A DNA stretch of 64,000 nucleotides from a bacterium (lineage in GTDB: Bacteria > Campylobacterota > Campylobacteria > Campylobacterales > Sulfurimonadaceae). Each line of letters starts with the position of its first letter. Position 1 is the first letter of the stretch. The notes beneath the pieces were generated by a model, which was given only the letters and a program-made list of their open reading frames with translations, did not search any database and was not told where the DNA came from. Shown here in pieces: positions 36,579 to 44,904 of this stretch. The stretch covers positions 28,504 through 92,503 of the forward strand of contig JAHJGM010000055.1 in NCBI GenBank assembly GCA_018824305.1, read 5' to 3'. A program made the translations under genes and the position numbers.

Positions 36579-37907
36579 TTATTTGAATACTCTAGCGAAT
36601 ATTCTATCAACATTTTTTGTATAATAACTATAATCGAAGCATTCTCTTATCTGTTCTTCACTTAAAGAGTTACGTAACTCCTCATCTGCTAAAAGGTGGT
36701 TGAGATACAGACTTTCACCCGCTTCATTTGTAGTAGGTTTTCCATGTTGTATCTCTTCCCAAACCTTCATTGCATTGCGTTGAACTATCTTATAGGCATC
36801 TTCGCGAGATACACCCTTTAACGGAAGTTCTAGAAGTACACGCTGAGAAAATACCAATCCGCCTGTGAGGTTGAGATTCTTCATCATATTCTCCGGGTAA
36901 ACCGTTAGGTTGGCTATAACGTTATTCATACGATGAAGCATGAAATCTGACGTGATGAATGAGTCGGGTAGCCAGAAGCGTTCAGTCGATGAATGAGAGA
37001 TATCACGCTCATGCCACAGGGCTACGTTTTCCATAGCAGGTACAGCATACGCACGTACCATACGAGCAAGACCTGTTATATTTTCTGTTAGTATAGGGTT
37101 GCGTTTATGAGGCATCGCAGATGAACCCTTTTGTCCTTTTGCAAAATACTCTTCACACTCATATACTTCCGTACGTTGCCAATGCCGTACTTGTACGGCA
37201 AACTTTTCTATCGAGCTAGCCATCAGCGCAAGTGAAGTTGCAAGACGAGCATATCTATCACGTTGTATAACTTGGTTAGATGCAGGAGCTGATTTTAAGC
37301 CCAACTCTTCACATGTTATCTCTTCAAGTTCTAACGGTGCGTGAGCAAAGTTACCCATCGCTCCGCTCACCTGACCTACAGATATGACCTCTAACGTCTC
37401 TTCAAGGTTTTTAAGATGACGTGCCATCTCATCATACCAAACAGCTAAAACAAGACCAAATGTAATAGGCTCACCATGGATGCCATGTGAGCGTCCTACC
37501 ATTAAAGTCATCTTGTGTTCCATTGCACGTTTTTTGATAGACTCCATTAACATCTTTACGTCTTCTATAATTAATTTAAGTGAAGACTTCATCTGAAGTG
37601 CAACGGCAGTATCTACTGTGTCAGAACTCGTCATTCCATAATGGAACCATCTACTCTCATCACCAAGAGTTTCCGATACGCTTGTAGTAAACGCTATAAG
37701 GTCGTGACGAGTCACTGCTTCTATCTCATCGATTCTATTTATGTCAAAGCCTGCATTTTTAACTATCTTGTCTGCATCTTCTTGGGGGATCTTACCAAGT
37801 TTCGCCCATGCTTTGACAGCAGCTTTCTCAACGTCCAACCAAGCTTGATATTTTGCCTGCATTGTCCATTTCGAACTCATCTCTTCACGTGCATAACGTT
37901 CTACCAT
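36579..37907 (-). CDS. purB: Adenylosuccinate lyase
   Basis: 442 residues. Cleaves SAICAR and adenylosuccinate in purine synthesis. The fumarase/aspartase-superfamily signature loop is KGSSAMPHKRNPI near residue 260; the catalytic histidine region GRSHGIHGEPITFG and the early FTTSVSETLGDESRWFHYGMTSSD are present. It is upstream of nrdA on the same strand and diverges from the RluA-type gene. Confidence 0.95.
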   Translation of the reverse strand: MVERYAREEMSSKWTMQAKYQAWLDVEKAAVKAWAKLGKIPQEDADKIVKNAGFDINRIDEIEAVTRHDLIAFTTSVSETLGDESRWFHYGMTSSDTVDTAVALQMKSSLKLIIEDVKMLMESIKKRAMEHKMTLMVGRSHGIHGEPITFGLVLAVWYDEMARHLKNLEETLEVISVGQVSGAMGNFAHAPLELEEITCEELGLKSAPASNQVIQRDRYARLATSLALMASSIEKFAVQVRHWQRTEVYECEEYFAKGQKGSSAMPHKRNPILTENITGLARMVRAYAVPAMENVALWHERDISHSSTERFWLPDSFITSDFMLHRMNNVIANLTVYPENMMKNLNLTGGLVFSQRVLLELPLKGVSREDAYKIVQRNAMKVWEEIQHGKPTTNEAGESLYLNHLLADEELRNSLSEEQIRECFDYSYYTKNVDRIFARVFK

Positions 37908-37989
37908 TTATCCAACCTTATTTATGTTAAAATCTCAAAAATTATAAGTTTTTTATGTTATCCAACATAGACTTTTAAAGGGATTAATT

Positions 37990-38919
37990 TTGCCATTTAC
38001 CATCAAAAGATTTCATTCAGATGAAAAGCAAAAAGCTTTTCTTTTTCTTATTAGAGAGATCGGTTGCTCTCAGAGTGAAGCACAACGTTTTATAGCACGT
38101 GGAAGATTGTTTTATGGCGGCAATCTTGTAACAAAAGATAAAGAAGAGATATCGGGAGAAATTGAGCTCATAACTTTTGAACCTATTACCAAAGGTTTAA
38201 AACCGACATTTGAGACAGAAGAGTTTGTACTCTTCGATAAACCTTCCGGGATGTTAATACACCCTCAAAATAGATATACACCCTACTCTTTGATTGATGA
38301 AGTAAAGTATCAGTATGGCATGGATGCAAACATCACGCATCGTATTGATATGGAAACAAGTGGTCTGGTTCTTTGTGCTAAAAATAAAGAGAGTGAGAGA
38401 GATATCAAGATGATGTTTCAAGAAAGAGAGATGCAGAAAAAATACCTTGCTTTGGTTTACGGTGAATTCAAAGATGAGCTTACATGTAAAGAGCCATTAA
38501 AAGTAAACAAAGATGAAAAGTCGGGTGTTCTTCGCTCAATAGTCAAAGTAGATGAAACGGGGAAAAGCTCAGAAACATATTTCAGACCTCTTAACTATTT
38601 TAAAGATTTAGATATGACATTGGTAGAGTGTTATCCACATACCGGAAGACAACATCAGATCCGAGTCCATTTGTTTCACGTGAAACATCCAATTGTCGGT
38701 GATCCACTTTATGGTGTCGATGAAGAGATCACAACAAAATATCTTGATAGAGAATTAAAAGGTGATGAACGCTTGAAACTTACAGGTGCAACTAGATTGT
38801 TGTTACATGCAGATGAATTATCGTTTGTCTATAAAGATAAAGAGTATAAGATAAAAAGTAATGTTGATTTTTTGAAAATCTGTTTAGAGTCTATTTTAAA
38901 AAATAAAGAACAACCTTAG
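37990..38919 (+). CDS. RluA-family pseudouridine synthase
   Basis: 309 residues. Converts specific uridines of ribosomal or transfer RNA to pseudouridine. An N-terminal S4-like RNA-binding region (CSQSEAQRFIARGRLFYGG) is followed by the catalytic domain with the active-site aspartate in ITHRIDMETSGLVLCAK and the PHTGRQHQIRVH motif. The start is TTG at 37990 behind AAAGGG. Remarkably, the codons for HLFHVKH (where relatives have variable residues before HPIVGDPLYG) form a perfect 16-bp parS site. It also holds a TTACATGTAA copy. Exact RNA target unknown. Confidence 0.9.
   Translation: MPFTIKRFHSDEKQKAFLFLIREIGCSQSEAQRFIARGRLFYGGNLVTKDKEEISGEIELITFEPITKGLKPTFETEEFVLFDKPSGMLIHPQNRYTPYSLIDEVKYQYGMDANITHRIDMETSGLVLCAKNKESERDIKMMFQEREMQKKYLALVYGEFKDELTCKEPLKVNKDEKSGVLRSIVKVDETGKSSETYFRPLNYFKDLDMTLVECYPHTGRQHQIRVHLFHVKHPIVGDPLYGVDEEITTKYLDRELKGDERLKLTGATRLLLHADELSFVYKDKEYKIKSNVDFLKICLESILKNKEQP
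38480..38489. repeat. TTACATGTAA palindrome, copy 8
   Basis: Exact copy in the RluA-type gene, read as L-T-C-K. Confidence 0.8.
38672..38687. other. parS centromere site, perfect 16-bp match, inside the RluA-type gene
   Basis: TGTTTCACGTGAAACA equals the consensus ParB-binding parS of bacterial chromosomes in all 16 positions. It is within a coding region, about 8 kb from the dnaA-dnaN gap. Confidence 0.92.
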
Positions 38920-38959
38920 ATCTTAATATATAAAGTTAGCAATCTAAGAATAATAATAA

Positions 38960-38975
38960 AGTTTCACGTGAAACA
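38960..38975. other. Second parS site (15 of 16 bases)
   Basis: AGTTTCACGTGAAACA differs from consensus only at the first base; the 14-bp core palindrome is perfect. It is 288 bases from the first site, in non-coding DNA. Confidence 0.88.
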
Positions 38976-39081
38976 TAGCATAAACTCTCATACAAAATTG
39001 TAGGTATGTGAATAACTTTTTCCATAATATGTAATGATGGAAACAACAGCCGCCGTTAGTATGCTTAAAATCAATTTAATA

Positions 39082-39191
39082 CCCTAAAATAGGGATTTCT
39101 ATCTAGTGCTAACACTATGCACTTTAAGACTTGATTTATATAAAATAATACTTATAAAAAGTGTAAATTTTACAATTTCCCTATTTTAGGG
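39082..39191. repeat. Pair of inverted CCCTA-N3-TAGGG palindromes
   Basis: CCCTAAAATAGGG (39082-39094) and its exact reverse complement CCCTATTTTAGGG (39179-39191) have centres 97 bases apart. Each is itself a 5-3-5 palindrome, so they could be twin operator sites or the arms of a long hairpin. Confidence 0.6.
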
Positions 39192-39201
39192 AGGTGGTTT
39201 T

Positions 39202-39226
39202 TTCACACTTTACAACACAGTGTGAA
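39202..39226. repeat. Inverted repeat TTCACACT / AGTGTGAA
   Basis: Perfect 8-base arms (39202-39209, 39219-39226) with a 9-base spacer. Each arm overlaps a DnaA-like TTCACA core, so two boxes face each other. Confidence 0.55.
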
Positions 39227-39346
39227 TTCTACACACATCGATAAAAAAGTAGAAGATTTTAGTAAAATTAATTTTTTTTAAGCTGCTTGGCTGAGATATA
39301 AGAGTTTTTGTTTTCTATAAGAATACTATGATAATATTACAACCAT

Positions 39347-39375
39347 AAACGGTCTCCCTGGAGTGTTGACCGTTT
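39347..39375 (+). terminator. Strong hairpin, possible terminator or small RNA end
   Basis: Perfect 8-base arms AAACGGTC (39347-39354) and GACCGTTT (39368-39375), with an inner CTCC/GGAG pairing. TTCCTT follows on the plus strand. TGATAATAT about 20 bases upstream could be a -10, so a very short transcript is possible. No neighbouring gene explains it. Confidence 0.4.
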
Positions 39376-39406
39376 TCCTTATACTTGCAAATTCTCATAC
39401 TTCTCT

Positions 39407-39607
39407 TTAAACTTTGTTGTAGCGTTTTATGATCTTTTTGACTTTGTCTTTGAGATTACGAAGAGCATCGGATATATCTTTACCTTCGGCAGTTAGATTA
39501 TTAAACTCACCGTTGAATTCTGCTTTTGCTGTAGGTAATCTTCTGTGGTTTTTTTGGAGAGTTTTTGAGACAAGCTCTTTCCTTTTAATTAAGTAGGAAT
39601 TACCCAA
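39407..39607 (-). CDS. Small basic protein frame of doubtful reality
   Basis: Sixty-six residues if started at TTG 39607. The sequence is Lys/Arg-rich with a plausible helical end (ISDALRNLKDKVKKIIKRYNKV) and no membrane segment. There is no clear binding site or ATG start, and the frame borders the palindrome-rich segment. It could be a small nucleic-acid-binding protein, a gene remnant, or chance. I do not recognise a family. Confidence 0.35.
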   Translation of the reverse strand: MGNSYLIKRKELVSKTLQKNHRRLPTAKAEFNGEFNNLTAEGKDISDALRNLKDKVKKIIKRYNKV

Positions 39608-39674
39608 TTAAATTTTATGGAAAGATTGTATCAGTTTGATTACTTGAATTGCGGAAAGAATTAGTAAGTTGGAA

Positions 39675-39788
39675 CTATTTATCGTCTTTTAGAGCAGCGT
39701 AGATAAATCCGCCTACTCCTATACCAACCACCAATATTAAGAACACTACTTGTGAAATGTCAGCTACAGTCAGTCCCTCTTCTACCAT
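39675..39788 (-). CDS. 37-residue single-span membrane protein
   Basis: Starts at ATG 39788 and ends with TAG at 39675-39677. The binding site AAAGGA lies seven bases before the start, one of the best in the area. The protein has an acidic N-terminus (MVEEGLTVADISQ), one hydrophobic, Gly/Val-rich span (about residues 14-32, VFLILVVGIGVGG then FIYAAL) and a charged tail (KDDK). This resembles the small accessory subunits of membrane complexes, but I do not recognise a named family. It is the only clear gene between the palindrome segment and rlmN and lies 72 bases downstream of the rlmN gene in the same direction. Confidence 0.75.
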   Translation of the reverse strand: MVEEGLTVADISQVVFLILVVGIGVGGFIYAALKDDK

Positions 39789-39860
39789 TTATATATCCTT
39801 TGTGTTTAAACACCCCTGAGAAAGTATATACAAAAAACTATTTACTTAATAGATATTTAT

Positions 39861-40934
39861 TTACTGATTTAATTGTTTTTCTTTAAGCTGTCCACATGCT
39901 GCACTGATGTCGATTCCTTTAGAATCACGTATCGTACATAAGAGACCATGATTTACAAGATACTCTTGAAATTTGATCATATCTTCTCTGCTTGGACGTT
40001 TATAATCAGTACCGGGATATGGATTGAAATAGATAAGGTTTACTTTTGCTTTTATGCCGCTAAGAAGCTTTACAAGTTTTTTTGCAGATGCTATGTCGTC
40101 ATTTTTATCTTTTATGACGAGATATTCAAACATCACGCGTTTTCTTGTATCGATTGGAAAGCGTTTAACTGCATCTATAATGGATGAGATGTTATGAGCT
40201 TTGTTCATTGGAATAAGCTCAGTTCTCAGTGCATCATCGACAGCATGAAGAGAGATGGCTATATGTACGCCCAAATCCATCTCTCCCAATTTGTCTATTT
40301 TATTGCTTAGACCGCTTGTTGAGACAGTCTGGCGTTTACCTGAGATGGCAAGACCCTCTTCATCTTGAAATATTTTGATCGCTTTTGTGAGGTTGTCAAG
40401 ATTATCAAGCGGTTCACCCATACCCATATACACAATGTTGACTCTGCGGTTATGCGCATGGTCATTGTCTTTTTTTACGGCTAGTACCTGTGCTACTATC
40501 TCACCGGCTGTAAGATCTCTGGTAAAACCGCCTTTTGCCGTCAGACAAAAACTGCACCCTACTTTGCACCCTACCTGACTTGAGACACAAACTGTGTATT
40601 TTGCTTCTTGAGTTGTATTTCCCGCTTCATCAATGATCTCTTCTTTCATCTTTAACCAGACTGTTTCTACAGTTTTACCATCTGGGAGTTCAAAAAGGTA
40701 TTTGATCGTCCCGTCGGATGAAACTTCTTTTTTTGCGATTTTTAGGGGATTGATGATGTAGTCTTGTGCCAACTCTTCACGAAGTGCTTTTGGGATGTTT
40801 TGCATCTCATCAAAACTCTCTACATAGTTATGGTAGATCCAGCCAAAAATCTGCTTTGCGCGAAAAGCGGGTTTTATCTTCTGTGCCAACTCTTCTTTGG
40901 TAAAATCTAGTAATGAGGATTTTAAAGGATTCAT
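39861..40934 (-). CDS. rlmN: Dual-specificity 23S rRNA A2503 / tRNA A37 C2-methyltransferase
   Basis: 357 residues. A radical SAM enzyme that methylates adenine C2 in 23S rRNA and some tRNAs. The cluster motif CxxxCxxC is in [17 protein letters not shown] (about residues 118-125). The N-terminal [15 protein letters not shown], the [16 protein letters not shown] segment and the C-terminal cysteine in [10 protein letters not shown], which forms the methyl-shuttle pair, are all present. Its ATG overlaps the stop of the nucleosidase gene (ATGA). Confidence 0.96.
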   Translation of the reverse strand: MNPLKSSLLDFTKEELAQKIKPAFRAKQIFGWIYHNYVESFDEMQNIPKALREELAQDYIINPLKIAKKEVSSDGTIKYLFELPDGKTVETVWLKMKEEIIDEAGNTTQEAKYTVCVSSQVGCKVGCSFCLTAKGGFTRDLTAGEIVAQVLAVKKDNDHAHNRRVNIVYMGMGEPLDNLDNLTKAIKIFQDEEGLAISGKRQTVSTSGLSNKIDKLGEMDLGVHIAISLHAVDDALRTELIPMNKAHNISSIIDAVKRFPIDTRKRVMFEYLVIKDKNDDIASAKKLVKLLSGIKAKVNLIYFNPYPGTDYKRPSREDMIKFQEYLVNHGLLCTIRDSKGIDISAACGQLKEKQLNQ

Positions 40935-41473
40935 TTTGCTGTTAGTTCCTTTATTCTTTTCTTTACATGTAAGCTTAGGAGCTCTTTCGCTTTTTCATGA
41001 TTTTTTACAAAATCATCATGCGCGTTTCTATTTGTATAGTTAGTGATGCAAAAAACTCCACCGGCCGGAATATCAAACTCTTGTGCGACTTTTAAAATGG
41101 AGAAGAACTCCATATTCTCTATGCCGATTCCCAGTTTTAAAAACTTTTTTGCAAGCTCATCGTTTGTCGTTATATAGTTTGACGAGTTTACGATGATATC
41201 TTCTTTGTTAGTCGTGTTAGTCGAGATGACATTATCCAAAGGCGTATATGCATCATTATTTAAAAAAGCCAATTCTACATTGGCTGCCGTTTTTGATTCA
41301 ACGATATCAAATATGTCGCGTTCACCATAACTTCCGGCAGTTCCGATAAAAAGCAGAAACTCAGGCTTGTCAAAAAGACAAAGACGCGTCAGATTGATAG
41401 CACTTTCTATGAGCCCTACTCCCATAGGAGTTGCAAAGTCAAAAGTCTCGTTATTTCCTGCGCAGATGATCAT
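40931..41473 (-). CDS. Purine nucleoside phosphorylase / nucleosidase-family protein
   Basis: 180 residues, shorter than typical members (about 230). PNP_UDP_1 fold features: [19 protein letters not shown], the substrate-binding [18 protein letters not shown] (the MEF/ME motif that holds the ribose) and the C-terminal helix. Either a phosphorylase or a 5'-methylthioadenosine/S-adenosylhomocysteine-type nucleosidase; sequence alone does not settle it. It is coupled on both sides by ATGA overlaps, to hisF upstream and rlmN downstream. A TTACATGTAA copy is near its 3' end. Confidence 0.75.
   Translation of the reverse strand: MIICAGNNETFDFATPMGVGLIESAINLTRLCLFDKPEFLLFIGTAGSYGERDIFDIVESKTAANVELAFLNNDAYTPLDNVISTNTTNKEDIIVNSSNYITTNDELAKKFLKLGIGIENMEFFSILKVAQEFDIPAGGVFCITNYTNRNAHDDFVKNHEKAKELLSLHVKKRIKELTAK
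40963..40972. repeat. TTACATGTAA palindrome, copy 9
   Basis: Exact copy near the 3' end of the nucleosidase-family gene, read as L-H-V-K on the minus strand. Confidence 0.8.
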
Positions 41474-42228
41474 AAGCGTACAGGAATGCCGTTTTCATGG
41501 AGATAGTGTTTGAGTTCCATAATATCTATCTCTTTATAGTGAAATATACTTGCTGCAAGTGCCGCGTCTGCACCGTGAAGAAAAGCTTCCTTTATATGTT
41601 CCATCGTCCCTGCTCCGCCGCTTGCGATGACAGGCACGTTTACGGCTCTACTGATCTGCTCTGTTATGTTGAGTTCAAATCCTGCTTTTGTACCGTCTGT
41701 GTCCATCGAGGTCAAAAGTATTTCACCGCTTCCGCGATCTACGACTTCTTTTGCCCATTCTACAGCATCTTTACCGGTATCGACACGCCCGCCGTTTAAA
41801 AACACATGGTATTTGTCGCCTATCTTTTTAACATCAATCGCTGTTACGATGCACTGCGAACCGAATCTCTTCACACCCTCATCTATAAGCTCTGGACGTT
41901 GTACCGCAGCCGAGTTTACACTTACTTTGTCACACCCGACATTTAAGAGTTTATAGATGTCATCGAGCTTTCTGATTCCTCCGCCGACCGTGAGAGGGAT
42001 AAATATCTCGCGAGCGACCTGCGCTACGATATCGACGATAGTGTCTCTGTTGTCGCTTGATGCAGTGATGTCCAAAAATGTCAGTTCGTCTGCTCCCTCT
42101 TCGTTGTAGCGGCGTGCCACTTCGACAGGGTCACCGGCATCTTTTAAGCCGACAAAATTCACGCCTTTGACGACGCGCCCGTCTTTGACATCGAGACAAG
42201 GAATGATACGTTTTGCAAAGTAGTCCAT
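41470..42228 (-). CDS. hisF: Imidazole glycerol phosphate synthase, cyclase subunit
   Basis: 252 residues, the usual TIM-barrel length. Forms the imidazole ring of histidine and AICAR with HisH. Catalytic Asp11 is in [16 protein letters not shown] and Asp130 in [10 protein letters not shown]; phosphate-binding loops [11 protein letters not shown] and [11 protein letters not shown] are intact. No other his gene is present in the window. It starts the hisF-nucleosidase-rlmN unit, divergent from the hybrid sensor kinase. Confidence 0.96.
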   Translation of the reverse strand: MDYFAKRIIPCLDVKDGRVVKGVNFVGLKDAGDPVEVARRYNEEGADELTFLDITASSDNRDTIVDIVAQVAREIFIPLTVGGGIRKLDDIYKLLNVGCDKVSVNSAAVQRPELIDEGVKRFGSQCIVTAIDVKKIGDKYHVFLNGGRVDTGKDAVEWAKEVVDRGSGEILLTSMDTDGTKAGFELNITEQISRAVNVPVIASGGAGTMEHIKEAFLHGADAALAASIFHYKEIDIMELKHYLHENGIPVRL

Positions 42229-42357
42229 TGAAAGCTTTCTCTATTTTTATAAGTGCGTAATTTTATCCATATTATTCTTATGAGCAGATATAACCCACTG
42301 TTTATATATATAAATCATATTGAAAAATGGTATTATTTAACAATTAAGGTTGCGTGG

Positions 42358-44904
42358 ATGAATGTATTAAAATTATTGCTATTATCGATTGTTTGTATCT
42401 CTGTTTTTGCCCAGGAGAACTCTTTAGAAAAAGTGAAACTGCAACTTCAGTGGAAAAATCAGTTTGAATTTGCGGGTTTTTACGCAGCAAAGGAAAAAGG
42501 GTTTTATAAAGATGCCGGTTTAGATGTAGAGTTCAGAGAGTTACAAAAAAATGAAGATATCGTTGAAGAAGTCATAAAAGGTCATGCCCAGTACGGTTTG
42601 GCGTACTCTTCGATCGTTGCCGAGTATATGAACAACAAACCTATAGTCCTGCTTGCAAATTTTTTTAAGCAGTCGCCTTTAGTCTTAATAACGCAAAAAG
42701 ATATACAAACTCCATCCCAACTAAAGGGAAAAAAGATCATGGGGATATCAAACAATATCCACAATATGATTCTTTGGGCGATGCTTCATAGATTTGACAT
42801 TCATCTTTCTGATGTTATTGAAGTTCCTACAAACTTCAAAATAGATGATTTCATAGCGAAAAAAGTCGATGCAATGAGTGTATTTACTACAAATGAGATA
42901 TACATACTTGATAAAAAAGGAGTTCAATACAATGTTTTTGATCCCGTATCATTCGGTACTAAGTACTATGATCAAAATCTATTTACGACAAAAAAGGAGC
43001 TTTTAGAACATCCCCAGAGGGTGGCAAAGTTTAAAGAGGCTTCCATAAAAGGTTGGAATTATGCACTTTCTCATGAAGAGGAGATAGTCGATCTCATCCT
43101 AAAAAAATACAATACACAGCACAAATCAAAAGACGCACTCATGTTTGAAGCAAAACAGGTAAAACAGATAATGCTACCTAAAATCTATCCCATAGGAAGT
43201 GTAGATCCGCAAAAAATCAGTATGATCGCAGAAAGTTTTATGCAAGCCGGTTTTATCAAGGGGACAACGAAAAGAGATCTGAAAGATTTTATATATGCCG
43301 ATTATGCCGATAAGACAGATGGTTTGGGAGTGACTGCTCAAGAGAGAGATTATCTAGAGCAAAAAAAAGAGATAAAGATGTGTATAGATCCGAATTGGAT
43401 GCCTTTTGAGGCTTTTGACATGGATGGAAACAACATCGGTATGACGGCGGATTTTTTCAAAATCTTTTCAAAAAAAATAGGAATACCGATAAAAGCCGTT
43501 CGGACAAAAACCTGGAGTGAATCAGTGGAGTTTGCAAAAGAGAGAAAGTGTGATATTTTCTCTTTAGCGATGGAGACTCCCGAGAAAAAAAAGTATATGA
43601 ACTTTACCAAACCATATATGAGTGTTCCATTGGTTATCGCGACAAAGCCAAATGTAACGTATGTAGAAAAACTCTCAGATTTAGTCAATGAGAAAATAGG
43701 GATTGTAAAAGATTATGCTTTTGGCGAGATCCTTAGAAAAAAATATCCATATCTTCAAATAGTGGATGTCAGAGATATTGACGACGGTCTTCAAAAAGTG
43801 GCTGACGGAAAGCTTTTTGGTTTTATCGGGACAACGGCGAGCATAGCGTATAAATTTCAAACGAAGTTTACGGGAGAACTGAAAATCTCCGGAAAATTTG
43901 ATGAAAAATGGGAACTTAGTGTTGGTGTTAGAAATGATGATGCGATGCTTTATGCGATATTTACAAAAGCTGTTAAGGAGTTGTCTGAAGATGAAAAAGC
44001 GCGTATCTTAAATAAACATATCGCGATCACTTATGAAAAAGGGTTTGACTATACCCTTTTTTGGAGGGTATTTGTTTTTATATCTTTTATAGTTTTTATA
44101 CTTGTGTACAGACAATATACCATTGACAGATTAAATCGTGAACTGAGACAAAAGTTTAATGATGAACTGGAACGTTCTAAAGATAAGGACAAGGTAATAT
44201 TTCATCAAAGCAAACTTATATCTATGGGAGAGATGATAGAAAATATCGCCCATCAGTGGAGACAGCCGTTATCGCAGGTAAATTCTGCCGTACTGGTGAT
44301 AGACGATCTGCTGTATAAATATAATATCAGGGACGATATGATCGAAAAGAAACTTTATGAGATAGAAGATCTGACTAAATATATGTCAAAGACAATCGAT
44401 GATTTTAAAAACTTTTTTGACAGAGAGAAAAAAAGAGAATATTTTTTACTGAACGAATTGGTAAAAAAATCTATCAATATGGTCGAATCCACTTTTAAAG
44501 AGAATGGAATAGACTTGGTCATGGCGCTAAAAGGTACCGTGATCTGTCATGGATATCCAAATGAGTTTCAACAAGTGATGGTAGTCATCTTAAACAATGC
44601 CAAAGACGCATTAGTAAATAACAACATAGAAGCCCCTGTTGTCAGAGTAACTATAAAACAGACACAGAAGCATAACCATATAATCGTTTGTGATAACGGC
44701 GGTGGAATAGATGCTGATATTATCGATAAGATCTTTGAACCCTACTTTACTACAAAACATAAGTCACAAGGTACGGGTCTTGGCCTTTATATATCGAAGA
44801 TCATCATTGAAGAGAGCCTGAAAGGTGAATTGAGGGTTAAAAACACTCTTAACGGTGTATGTTTTGAAATTATATTAAAAAGAGAGGATCTAGGTGATGA
44901 ATGA
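42358..44904 (+). CDS. Histidine kinase with two periplasmic solute-binding modules (NMT1/THI5 and SBP_bac_3)
   Basis: 848 residues. Signal peptide (about 1-18), an NMT1/THI5-like binding domain (about 22-250: VKLQLQWKNQFEFAGFYAAK, VPTNFKIDDF), then a family-3 periplasmic binding domain (about 335-560: KMCIDPNWMPFEAFD, NFTKPYMSVPLVIA). One membrane segment (about 566-585) leads to HisKA, with phosphoacceptor His632 in NIAHQWRQPLSQ, and an HATPase (ILNNAKDAL, CDNGGGIDADI, GTGLGLYISK). An earlier in-frame ATG at 42253 adds 35 residues with no signal-like character; 42358 puts the signal peptide first. It probably senses small periplasmic solutes and phosphorylates the regulator that overlaps its stop. 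Confidence 0.88.
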   Translation: MNVLKLLLLSIVCISVFAQENSLEKVKLQLQWKNQFEFAGFYAAKEKGFYKDAGLDVEFRELQKNEDIVEEVIKGHAQYGLAYSSIVAEYMNNKPIVLLANFFKQSPLVLITQKDIQTPSQLKGKKIMGISNNIHNMILWAMLHRFDIHLSDVIEVPTNFKIDDFIAKKVDAMSVFTTNEIYILDKKGVQYNVFDPVSFGTKYYDQNLFTTKKELLEHPQRVAKFKEASIKGWNYALSHEEEIVDLILKKYNTQHKSKDALMFEAKQVKQIMLPKIYPIGSVDPQKISMIAESFMQAGFIKGTTKRDLKDFIYADYADKTDGLGVTAQERDYLEQKKEIKMCIDPNWMPFEAFDMDGNNIGMTADFFKIFSKKIGIPIKAVRTKTWSESVEFAKERKCDIFSLAMETPEKKKYMNFTKPYMSVPLVIATKPNVTYVEKLSDLVNEKIGIVKDYAFGEILRKKYPYLQIVDVRDIDDGLQKVADGKLFGFIGTTASIAYKFQTKFTGELKISGKFDEKWELSVGVRNDDAMLYAIFTKAVKELSEDEKARILNKHIAITYEKGFDYTLFWRVFVFISFIVFILVYRQYTIDRLNRELRQKFNDELERSKDKDKVIFHQSKLISMGEMIENIAHQWRQPLSQVNSAVLVIDDLLYKYNIRDDMIEKKLYEIEDLTKYMSKTIDDFKNFFDREKKREYFLLNELVKKSINMVESTFKENGIDLVMALKGTVICHGYPNEFQQVMVVILNNAKDALVNNNIEAPVVRVTIKQTQKHNHIIVCDNGGGIDADIIDKIFEPYFTTKHKSQGTGLGLYISKIIIEESLKGELRVKNTLNGVCFEIILKREDLGDE

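Larger units (their letters stand above)
38920..39400. other. Gene-free, palindrome-rich segment with DnaA-like boxes next to parS
   Basis: No coding frame is convincing here. The segment holds a second parS, an inverted repeat TTTCCAT/ATGGAAA (39019-39043), TAGTG/CACTA, TGTAAA/TTTACA (39162-39174) and the larger repeats listed separately. Boxes identical in form to those at dnaA occur at 39007-39015 (TTATTCACA on the minus strand), 39199-39207 (TTTTTCACA) and 39221-39229 (GAATTCACA on the minus strand). An AT-rich run lies at 39240-39282. It may be an origin-associated regulatory or segregation locus. Confidence 0.5.

Noticed and set aside
39286..39300. GGCTGAGA resembling the TPP riboswitch (thi box) core
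   Set aside because: The second conserved half (ACCTGAT region) and a following thiamine gene are missing.
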